From positions 1-22,540 of the forward strand of contig JASCIV010000370.1 of assembly GCA_030374735.1 (NCBI GenBank): a stretch of DNA of 22,540 nt, read 5' to 3'. The DNA is from Gracilaria caudata. Lineage: Eukaryota > Rhodophyta > Florideophyceae > Gracilariales > Gracilariaceae. A program made the translations under genes and the position numbers. Under the pieces are notes generated by a model. It ran no database searches, was not told the DNA's origin, and saw only the letters and a list, made by a program, of their open reading frames with translations. Shown here in pieces: positions 8,998 to 16,717 of the stretch. Numbering within the stretch: position 1 is the stretch's first letter; every line of letters starts with the position of its first letter.

Positions 8998-9770
8998 TTT
9001 GGTGAAAAACCTTGTGACTAGAAACTGACTGGCATGCATATGCGGCAATAACGTAGTCACATTTAGTCATGAATATGACATGTAATACAATGCCACACGT
9101 GGCCACAAAAAGACCATAGAGAATACGCCAAGTGTACAGTATACAAAATTTAAAGTGTCTTTTGTTGACTCTTTCACAAAAGAAAAAATGATTGCATTAT
9201 CTTACTGTTTGCTATTACATGCATTAACTGCTGGCTTCACCGGTCGAGAACAAATTTAAGGCTTCCAAGTAGCATAGCGTAGTTCACATTTTCTTTAGAG
9301 CTTATTAAGCAATAAGCAAAAGCTTCTTTACCTAATTAACCTCATAGAGAAAGCCATGAAAGGTTTTGTTTAAAATTTCATTGCTTAAGTGGGAGATCTT
9401 AGAGAGGATTCTGAGATTCGATAAAACAATGAGAGTTGAGAGCCACTGACCAAGCATTTGACGTGAGTTACTCTCCTTTGATAGGCAGAAAACAATAAGA
9501 TACAAAGCATATACCACGCAAACTTCTAATCACGTGTCCGTGAATACAAATACAAAGACGAACTCCTGCAAATACAAAGACGAAACTTCTGCAAACCATT
9601 TGAATATAAATTCAAATGTGCTTCACAAATCAAACTCACTGACAGTAGAAAAGGACTAAAAAATTCGGTGACTAAAGGTGACTGCCTTCAAAATTTAGGA
9701 GGTGACTACGCCGTTTTGGGATTCTCAAATTTGTATTCAGAAATATGTGTCTATCTACAATAGACATACA
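8998..9770. mobile_element. Putative non-autonomous DNA transposon in the SIMPL pseudogene
   Basis: This is the sequence between the two SIMPL homology blocks. CGTAGTCACATTTAGTCA at 9052-9069 faces TGACTAAAGGTGACT at 9669-9683 and GTGACTACG at 9702-9710. Together these form imperfect inverted repeats built from GTAGTCAC and TTTAGTCA. No transposase is visible. I could not find a clear target-site duplication or perfect termini, so the boundaries come from the host-gene homology and the class is unknown. A divergent intron is a less likely alternative. Confidence 0.4.
9548..9592 (+). repeat. Tandem duplication of a 22-23 bp unit
   Basis: AAATACAAAGACGAACTCCTGC (9548-9569, quoted here only to identify the word AAATACAAAGACGAA) is followed at once by a copy with one inserted base and one change. 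It lies inside the putative transposon. A CATTTGAAT-ATAA-ATTCAAATG hairpin follows at about 9597-9618. Confidence 0.75.
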
Positions 9771-9957
9771 ATTACTACCAGTAAAAACAACAGCATTAAA
9801 ACTCGTTCCGAGGCTATCCAAATCACGAACAACAACTCAAAGTTGATGGGTCACTCGAAATCCGATACGCGCAGTCTGTGGTGTAACTGCTGTAACAATT
9901 GTCAAAACGGATGTCCGGGAGTGTCCCACTGCCCTTGCAACACTCTCAGAAGAAAGA

Positions 9958-9985
9958 TCTCGCTATTTCCTCAAAGATAGCGAGA
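9958..9985. repeat. Hairpin, 9-bp perfect stem
   Basis: TCTCGCTAT and ATAGCGAGA are exact reverse complements around a 10-nt loop. It sits between the SIMPL pseudogene start and the hairpin minisatellite. Confidence 0.7.
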
Positions 9986-10084
9986 CATTTTGCTACCTCC
10001 GAGGAGATATGCAAGTAGAGGCAGATAAGCACCTCCATTTCCACTGCCGGTGCATGACGCAGGAGCGATAGATAGGATTAATCC

Positions 10085-10410
10085 CGTGGGCGCGTTGCGC
10101 GCCCACGAGTGCGACAGAATGCAGACATGGGCTCGCGGTGCGCCCACGAACACTGGTGATGGAAAACGTCGGCGCGCGGCGCCCCCACAGAGACAGGTGA
10201 TAGAGAAGGTGCGCGCGCGGCGCCCTCAGACACTTTTGATGGGGAAGTTGGGTCCTAGGATGTAAAGTTGTGAACGCAGCGCATCCCACACGCATGAGGA
10301 TTTCAGATGTGGGCGCGTTCCGCGCCCACAAACCCAGAGAAAGCAGACGTGGGCGCGTCGCGCGCCAAGGGCGTAGGTACAGAAAAATGTAGGCGCGAGG
10401 CGATCAAGAG
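10085..10410. repeat. GC-rich hairpin minisatellite, period 39-41 bp
   Basis: Units begin at about 10086, 10127, 10168, 10209, 10248, 10270 (the 10248/10270 units are degenerate), 10309, 10349 and 10389. Each has a roughly 21-23 bp near-palindromic half. The best copies are GTGGGCGCG-TTG-CGCGCCCAC (10086-10106) and GTGGGCGCG-TTC-CGCGCCCAC (10309-10329). An A/G-rich half of about 18-20 bp follows, often with TGATGG or AGAGAAAG. The palindromic halves stay palindromic while they diverge, for example GTCGGCGCG...CGCCCCCAC. The linkers resemble one another, so this is a tandem repeat and not a CRISPR array. It starts 140 bp from the SIMPL pseudogene and ends 50 bp from the AATAAA signal of the neighbouring small gene, so it may be partly transcribed. 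Confidence 0.85.
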
Positions 10411-10459
10411 CCCAATCTGTAGGTAGCAGCACAGCCAAAGAAAAAGCAGAGAACAATCA

Positions 10460-10465
10460 TTTATT
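10460..10465 (-). promoter_or_regulatory. Poly(A) signal AATAAA of the small gene
   Basis: On the minus strand AATAAA lies 25 nt past the stop codon at 10490-10492, a typical distance. Confidence 0.5.
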
Positions 10466-10489
10466 CAGAGACTAAGGTTTCAAGGACCT

Positions 10490-10909
10490 TTAGAGACCAG
10501 CAGTGGGGCCATTGAGCAACTGCACCGGCTCAGTGTCGACCTCCACCATATCACGCACCATTCGATACACTCTGAGTACCGCACGAACATGGTACGCAGA
10601 GCGTTGAGTGATTGCGGAGAGCGCAAGACCGATGACCAGACCACGCAGAAAAGACGGAGGTAAAGCCTGTAAGTCCTCTCGAATCCGGTCCGTGGTTCGA
10701 AGTGTCCCCGATAACAAAGGACGAAGCGCATCCTCAAAAGAATGAGTGGCAGCTTCCTGCACCTCTCCAGGATCCTCGGTAAGCCCAGCTTTACGATCCC
10801 CCGCAGCAGCCTCGCCCTCCGAAACCTTCTAAGCTTCATAGTCAATCAGATTCGGCAACTCATGCGAACCTTCATCGACAAACTGAGACGCGTCAGTGTT
10901 GGAAGCCAT
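10490..10909 (-). pseudogene. Small unknown gene with one in-frame stop (codon 27)
   Basis: The frame runs from an ATG at 10909 ('MASNTDASQFVDEGSH...') to a stop at 10490, 139 sense codons but for a single TAG at 10829-10831. The later Met at 10762 gives an uninterrupted 90-residue product ('MQEAATHSFEDAL' to 'NGPTAGL'). The N-terminal part is acidic and Ala/Glu-rich. The C-terminal part has helical stretches such as 'SFLRGLVIGLALSAI' and 'VLRVYRMVRDMVEVD'. It shows no domain I recognise. A TATA-like box lies about 150 bp upstream and an AATAAA signal 25 nt downstream, so it looks like a real transcription unit. It could be newly inactivated, start at the internal Met, or be read through. An overlapping 121-codon frame (10480-10845) is likely a shadow. 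Confidence 0.5.
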
Positions 10910-11059
10910 CTCTTCCGAAACAGCGGTGGAAACACGAAAGATGACTATAACTCAGGATGAACCAAGAGCAAAGCCTAAATGTGGATGGAAAACGAAGGAA
11001 GTGTATGTCCTCGATCTCGATCTCGTTAATGAAACGATGTGTCTCCTATCTGATCGCCA

Positions 11060-11068
11060 CTTATAAAG
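11060..11068 (-). promoter_or_regulatory. TATA-like box upstream of the small gene
   Basis: The minus strand reads CTTTATAAG about 150 bp upstream of the ATG at 10909. A start 30 bp downstream would give a 5' UTR of about 120 nt, like that inferred for the SIMPL gene. The motif is nearly symmetric and could serve either strand. Confidence 0.4.
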
Positions 11069-11245
11069 CATGAGGCAACATCCAGCACTATCTGAATATT
11101 CACTTATGAAGACTATTCAACATACCCAAAGTCTATTTCAACCCCCGAGCTCGGCGCTCAGCCGCCAACCTCGCTCGGGTAGACCATCATCCCCTTGGCA
11201 ACCCCACCTCCTTCAGAGCAGTCAGCTCCTCCTTGCCTTCAACGT

Positions 11246-11290
11246 TTCTCTCTCTCTCTCTCTCTCTCTCCTTTTCTCTCTCTCTCTCTT
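11246..11290 (+). repeat. CT/TC microsatellite
   Basis: A (TC)n run with one CTTTT interruption. The open frames over it (11070-11309 and 11195-11467) are Ser/Leu runs produced by the repeat. Confidence 0.95.
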
Positions 11291-12353
11291 CCCTACTTTC
11301 TCTTCTTGAGCGGCCCGGTCTCCTGCTCCATCTTCTCGCTCTCAGCACGGACTGAAGTACAGCCCCTAGTTAGGCTCTTCGGTACTTCGGTCTCCCTTTC
11401 CCGATTGGTATTGGCGCCATTGTTCGTGATTCCATTGCTGGTGTATTGCTACATTGGAGTTGCTTAGTGTCAATTTTGTTCTTATACTTGGTGGGAACCA
11501 GGGCTTCGCTACAATACCTTCCTCGTTGTTGCCTATTTAGGCTGGTACTCCTGGCATTTGAGTCCTTCTTCTGGGTTGTCACCATCCGCGCTGCTTCTCA
11601 CAAAAATGGCGTCAACAGTAATCACTCCAGTGTTAACTATCGCCAAGTCCGGAAAAGCGGACCACATTTTCTGCACCAGACACACTGCTTGTACGCGGTA
11701 TGGCTTGAGCATTTGACAGGTTTTCATTTTTTTGCACCAAAGCTTTAAAAGTACCAAAACAGTTGGTACTTCTACTGGAAATCCTGCTGTGTTGGCATGA
11801 TGTATATTTTGATGTTTTGGGCAAACAGGATTATAATTCCAAGTTCAGAGTACCTCAGGTTTTATTCTTTTGATAGTTCTTACCTAGTGATGTAATGCTG
11901 TGGAATCTCCAAAAACGAAGCCAAACGCGCGGCGCGACACAGCTCATTCTTTTAAATGAAAAATTTTAGATTTTTGTACTGTGTATGAGAATATTTTAAA
12001 TACTCTGTATATGAGCGACAAGAATTAACAATGTATAAACAATTTTGGCAGATCACCAGAAGAGCTGCAAGAATGCTTCTTCAGTATTGACGTCATTTCT
12101 GTAACAAACCAGGAAAATGACGCGTGTGGCTACGAAGAAGACAGAGCAAGTCCCAGGCTGTACCAGTTAGGAGGGCAATAACAACTCAATTAACTTAGTA
12201 CTAGAAACGATTACTTCAAGTGAAAGGGGAAGAGTATTGCAGACCACCCCAGACCATGACCAAAAAAAAACCACTCCAATGATTAAGGAAAAATCGGTCC
12301 ATCCACTTACAGAGAAAAATCAAAGCACTGACAAGTCTAACTAAAAGCAATGC
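11291..12353. other. Intergenic stretch, no gene recognised
   Basis: Contains a short frame from an AAAATGG context at 11606 (36 codons, 'MASTVITPVLTIAKSGKADH'). The DNA upstream of it is pyrimidine-rich and includes TGGTATTGGCGCC and TGGTGGGAACCAGGGC. These could be primer-binding-site-like remains of a retroelement, but no matching LTR pair was seen. A hairpin AAGTACCAA-AACAG-TTGGTACTT lies at 11749-11771. Confidence 0.35.
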
Positions 12354-12389
12354 CTCACTCTGTTAAAAAACAAAAAAACAGAGAGTGAG
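12354..12389. repeat. Inverted repeat bordering a GC-rich island
   Basis: CTCACTCTGTT (12354-12364) faces AACAGAGAGTGAG (12377-12389), with two extra bases in the right arm and an A-rich loop. The base composition changes sharply right after it. Confidence 0.65.
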
Positions 12390-12390
12390 C

Positions 12391-12933
12391 CTAGGCCGTC
12401 CTGTAGTGCAATGGGAAAGCCCAGAAACACACCGAGAAGTTCGGGATCTCGTCCTCCTTGAGGGTACCGAGCTGGGAGTGCCTCTCCAGGTTGATACGGC
12501 GAAGTTGGGGTGTAAGTCCGGGGTCAGCCTTCACGACTAGCGTCGGAGAGTTACGAGGTGTACGTCGTAGACGGTTGCGGGCCACGAATGTGGGTATAAG
12601 GTTCCTCTTACGGAGTATGACAACCCGTACCGCGGTGGGCGCGAGGAGCCAATAGGGCAACGAGCACCGGATGAAATCCGCGAAAATCCACCCGAAGATG
12701 GGGAAAGAACGACCACAGACAGTGGGAATATAGCAAGAAATGCGGGCCTCGAGGGCACGGGGAACGGTCACGAGATATCGGTAAAACAACCCTATGCAGG
12801 GGCGAGAACACGGTGTATACCGGGAAAACGGCCGGTAAGGAACGGTAGAACTAGACGGTGTCCTAGGCGAGCCAAGGGCGGTGATAGTCCGTACAATACG
12901 GGTGCTCACACTCCGCGGGGAGGTTAACGACAC
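12391..12933 (-). CDS. Unidentified 180-codon open frame in a GC-rich island
   Basis: This long frame lies in DNA (about 12390-13030) much richer in G and C than either flank. The predicted protein is very rich in Arg, Pro, Ser and Leu ('RRTPRNSPTLVVKADPG'), with no signal peptide or domain I know. The stop lies at the island edge beside an inverted repeat. The plus strand is also fairly open. High GC lowers stop-codon frequency, so the frame may be chance. The island could be a transposon fragment or transferred DNA. A hairpin-rich segment (ACACT...GTAGG with CCTACAGTGT, about 13026-13062) lies just past its other edge. Confidence 0.2.
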   Translation of the reverse strand: MSLTSPRSVSTRIVRTITALGSPRTPSSSTVPYRPFSRYTPCSRPCIGLFYRYLVTVPRALEARISCYIPTVCGRSFPIFGWIFADFIRCSLPYWLLAPTAVRVVILRKRNLIPTFVARNRLRRTPRNSPTLVVKADPGLTPQLRRINLERHSQLGTLKEDEIPNFSVCFWAFPLHYRTA

Positions 12934-13030
12934 GCCGAGGCGGAAAGCTATCAGAGTGAAAACACGACTTAGTCGGGAATTCCTTGGTTGGGGAGGTTTA
13001 CTTGAGTGTCAGGGCCTTCGGCTGTAACAC

Positions 13031-13842
13031 TATACAGTAGGTCTACCTCCCTACAGTGTAGGTAAAATAAACTAAATATAATTAGAAAATCTACCAGCAA
13101 TGCTGTGCCAACCACCATCCTGACAATTACCGTGTCACACGTGTTCCGTCAACGTGTCACCACTGCCACGGCGCGTGTTATCCACGCGGCCGGTGGGACG
13201 CAAGTGATGCAGTTAATACATCCGCTAATAGCGGTAGTACTCATACTTCCCTCGAAAGAGTGAACCTCGCGTAAACGACCAAGTCGGTAAAAACACCTCT
13301 GAGAGGGGTTGCACTTCACGTCCAGGAACCGGGAGGCAGAAAATGAGCTAAAAACAAAAGATGCAGAAAGAAAGAAAAGGACAGCAAACACTGGAAAGAA
13401 TATTGAAGGCGAGGAAGGAAAAACAGCTCTGAGGAAGATAGGGGAGAAAGAAGGAAGGAGGAGTCTGCTCTCTAGAGGTCGACAGCTGTGCGTCAAGCCT
13501 TGTGGTTTTATACACTTTGGAAAGACTACGAATGCATACGAAAACACAACGGCTATGGCTAATGAAATTCTTTTGACGAAACAAAACTTTTTGAATAACC
13601 GAACTCATCTTAAAAGATCACAAGGAATTTTTCAAAATACTAAATCATAGCAGAAATTTTATAGCAGAAATCGACTATTAACAGTCAGTAGTACCAAAAA
13701 CGTGGCACAAATCTTTGTAGAGCACAACGAAGGGGAGAAAAAGTTTCTACTTTTGTTCGTTGTTGAAATTCGAAAATTAAAACATATAAGATACGTTTAC
13801 TCCTTAATTCTTATTTGATGGTGCAAAACCCGATCTTATCAT
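13031..13842. other. Intergenic stretch with a purine-rich tract
   Basis: No gene is recognised. 13360-13470 is strongly purine-rich on the plus strand. ATAGCAGAAAT is directly repeated near 13648 and 13662. An imperfect inverted repeat (ACAACGAA...AAAAGT with ACTTTTGTTCGTTGTT) spans about 13726-13768. Confidence 0.4.
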
Positions 13843-14052
13843 ATGCAATCTGAGGAAAGAGAAAAAAATTGGGCATGGGACGTGCAGTGTTTTACAGAGA
13901 AATATATAGCTGTCTTATACTGTAAAGAATTGCCGTTTTCTATTTATGGGAGAAAAGTTTCATTGATATATCAACACTTTGGAGAGATGTCCAAAACAAT
14001 GAAAGACACTGCTGCCGGAACCGACTTATTGGCTATTGGCTTGGCATTTTGA

Positions 14053-16305
14053 TCTAATTGCCTAAGTTTCAGGCCTAGTATGAGCTTTGCTATGACCCTT
14101 TTTATTCCTAAGGGGTTCCTTAAAAAGTCATTAGTTCCTTCTCTTCCTGGTATGTAGTCATCAATACGGCTCTGAAGGTCGTTTTATGAGTCGACGCAGT
14201 TAATGGCAGAAAATTTAAGAGTTCGCTGAATTTAGATTTCCAGAAAGAAATCCGTTCTATTGCAGTAAACCCCCGATGTAAGCCCACCGCGTAATGAGAA
14301 TATTTAGATTAGAAAAATGTAGATTTTATCTACCAACATAGGGCTACAGATAAAATCCAGTGCATCCTCTCTGTTGGATTGGGGTCCCTACAGGGCCCCA
14401 GAAGAGGACAAATACTCATTTCAACTCACGGTAACCACACTGTCGGCGGTATGAAGCAGAGGAAGTCAAAGTTTCAATCTACTACAGTTTGGTTCCCGGC
14501 AACTCAGTATATAACGGGAAGGGTAAGGGATTTAGCTCAAGTGTTCAAATACAGAAGGTTTTAAACAAGACTAAACTTTGAATGGACAGGAAAATAGTGC
14601 GAACTTTAGAAAGCCGCGCTTTCCTTCTCCTAATTCTTTTTGTGTATCTGCATCAGATATTAGTCTTCCAGAAGAGGTGAATCCTGTTTCAATCAGAATG
14701 AGTATGATCTTCCTGGAGACGTCAATGCTGCAATTGAAAACAATTCGAAGTTCTTGAAAAGCACAAAGTAAGTAGCTCGCGTCTGACGGCGGTCATTGAC
14801 ACAGTTCTCGAGGACAGCAAAAGCAAAGATATGGTCAAAGAGAAGAATAATGGTTGTGTCTTTCACTTGTGACCATTCTCTTTTGAATGCAGAAGAAGAC
14901 GAAGCGTACGAAGGAAGACCTGACGACCACAGACGCGATCCCGTACAAACTAATCGTAGTGTCTTAGCGAAGGTAGCCAAAGTAGTGGATCCCGACATAT
15001 CTGAGCACTTGTTACTTTCTCCCCTTACTCGGAGTCGAAGAACGAACAGCCTCTTAAAATGGCAGTGTTGCTACTTTGGAAGCCTTGCAAGAGACACAAC
15101 TTTGCTGATCATTCCAACAGACTTCTTTGCACTGTCCTCATGTTTACGGCAACTCGTTGTGCTACGTCAGAATACCTTTTCCTCATGGATCCCTGAAGGT
15201 TACTGGAATGTCCTTCTCCATATGCAGCAGTAGGGTACCCTCCCCAGAAATAAGAACGATCTTGTTCAGCCCCAGGAGGTCCTAACCCAATTGGTAGGGA
15301 TCCGTACCAGCTTAAATGCTTGCTCCATGCTATAAGTATTGGGGTCCCTGCAAGGCAACCATACAGTCCCCTGACTCTTGCAAGTGGTGTTGACGTTCGT
15401 AAAAAACGCTCTAGAAAAACATTGTGTGGATCACCGTCTAGTGGTTGAACCCTTTAGGCAGTGTATTCGTCTCATATACGAATTATGTTTTTCTAGCCGC
15501 CGGCAAAAAGGAAAAAATAATCCCAACCATAAGTTTACTCAACATAGTTGAAAATCTCCTTTTGTCGTTTCAGTGCGAGATTGGACAGGAGTACACGGCG
15601 TTCCCACAACTTAGCGTTTTGTCGCAAAGAAGCAGAGACATGGGGATCGGGATCCTTGAGATTAAACTCGACCTGCATGACGTAGTGGACTTATTCTTCG
15701 GAAGTCATGACACAATTCAATCCCTTAATTTCAAGCCTTGTCAGGCACGTAATCAGAAAAAGTGAATATATTGGAAAGGTCGGACGGACGGTTATGCTTC
15801 CAACGCAATGAATGTGAGCGTCGTAGATCTTGATCCTCTCTATGGTGCTCTACTTCTAGTGACAAATAACATATTATCAACGTTAACAATAATTCTATGA
15901 TTTCGCGGTAGAAAAGCGTCCTAGCGCACGACCTGATCTGTTACTACCCAATCCAAACGAGGGTGAAGGGGTGGTGGTCGAAAGTGACGACGTGACTGCC
16001 GTACATTTTGGCAAGTGCTCATATTGTACGGTTTCATCTATTTTGTTCATGTTTGTATTGAATTTGCAATCTTTTTATGCTTCTAAGTAGTTGTTTAATT
16101 TGTTAATGCTTTCTTTGAACTATTCGTGATCTAGCGATCCGATTTGATACCCCTTTCACCCTCAAACGAATTATTTGACATTACTTCTCATAATGCTACT
16201 AAGGCATGTTGTATGTGATGTCTGCGTTGTCACTTGATATCATGACAGCATCATAGTGGTCGGTTTCTACTTGAAAATCTTAAGAATGGACACGTTGCAG
16301 ACGCT
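14053..16305. other. Non-coding or unrecognised stretch
   Basis: GATTTTATCT and AGATAAAATC form an inverted repeat (14322-14331, 14348-14357). ATTGGGGTCCCT occurs at about 14376 and 15338. Overlapping open frames at 14796-15233 (plus, 145 codons) and about 15070-14693 (minus), and a 106-codon frame at 15445-15765 (plus), have no recognisable domain. One or more may be retroelement remains. Confidence 0.35.
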
Positions 16306-16327
16306 TGGAGGCTTCTAGAAGCTTCCA
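16306..16327. promoter_or_regulatory. Heat-shock-element-like site
   Basis: TTC-TA-GAA-GC-TTC at 16313-16325 is three perfect alternating HSE units with 2-bp spacing. A near-perfect fourth unit (GAG) sits at 16308-16310. The whole site is a 22-bp near-palindrome with one mismatched pair. It lies about 130 bp upstream of a TATA box. The binding factor (HSF) is inferred from the motif alone. Confidence 0.5.
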
Positions 16328-16453
16328 CAGCCAATTTCTGCGCACAGTTTCTACACTTGTTCCGTCGCAAATTCCATTACTCATAGATGCTCTAGTTTGA
16401 GAGATATTCTAGGAATTTTTGCTGGCGACATTGTTTTTGAAGGTCCCAACCTC

Positions 16454-16460
16454 TATATAA
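16454..16460 (+). promoter_or_regulatory. TATA box
   Basis: CTATATAAAT in a promoter-like setting, followed about 30-60 bp later by a pyrimidine-rich TTCTCCACGG...CTCCATCG stretch. The first sizeable plus-strand frame downstream is 16718-17158 (146 codons, no known domain). The pair HSE plus TATA could belong to a gene or to an LTR. Confidence 0.45.
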
Positions 16461-16717
16461 ATTCTTGTCGACCAGCCGACTTCTCCACGGCGATCTCCAT
16501 CGTTCACGCTCTCAACCATTGTTCAACCTTCGACTCAGTGTGCTAACACATATCCAAGTTGGGTAGAACTCAACCCGTTTTTCCCTCTATTTACTGAGCC
16601 AGGTGTTTCAGTTACGCTATAGGCGAAGAAGTTGGCCCTTATCCCAGGTTTTTCATCAGTTCTTTCAGCATTCTGTTGAAAATCTCCGTCTCCGTTTCAT
16701 TTGATGAATTTTGAAGC

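Larger units (their letters stand above)
8768..9945 (-). pseudogene. Decayed SIMPL-domain paralogue, interrupted
   Basis: Two blocks of homology to the intact SIMPL gene lie in order on the minus strand. The 5' block (about 9945-9770) includes 'RDLDSLGTSFNAVVFTGSN', matching 'RDLDNLGAILDALVTAGSN', with an in-frame TGA just before it. It also has a weak N-terminal match and has lost most of the region between. The 3' block (about 8998-8768) includes 'VTNTGLSVKL', 'DAELRNRARGRAVAYA' and 'GGIIAIIDESIRHPQF', matching the end of the intact gene. A TAG follows that 'PQF', but nucleotide similarity runs on to about 8768. About 770 bp of unrelated sequence separates the blocks exactly at the GSN/TV junction. 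Stops, a deletion and the insertion make it non-functional. Confidence 0.85.

Noticed and set aside
10085..10410. CRISPR array
   Set aside because: The spacing looks CRISPR-like, but the linkers resemble each other, the repeats vary, there is no cas gene, and the context is eukaryotic. It is a minisatellite.
9971..10456. Minus- and plus-strand frames with repeated 'GARRAHV/WARNAPT' words
   Set aside because: They are translations of the GC-rich hairpin minisatellite. The period (39-41 bp) is mostly not a multiple of three, so no frame is kept.
10690..10715. tRNA B-box-like GGTTCGAAG
   Set aside because: It lies inside the small minus-strand gene, and no A box, acceptor stem or anticodon arm can be drawn around it. 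No tRNA was found in the window.
11070..11467. Plus-strand frames over the CT repeat
   Set aside because: Their length comes from the stop-free CT microsatellite, giving Ser/Leu runs.
11395..11515. LTR/primer-binding site (TGGTATTGGCGCC, TGGTGGGAACCAGGGC)
   Set aside because: No second LTR copy, no gag-pol frame and no polypurine tract in a consistent position were found, so it is mentioned only as a possibility.
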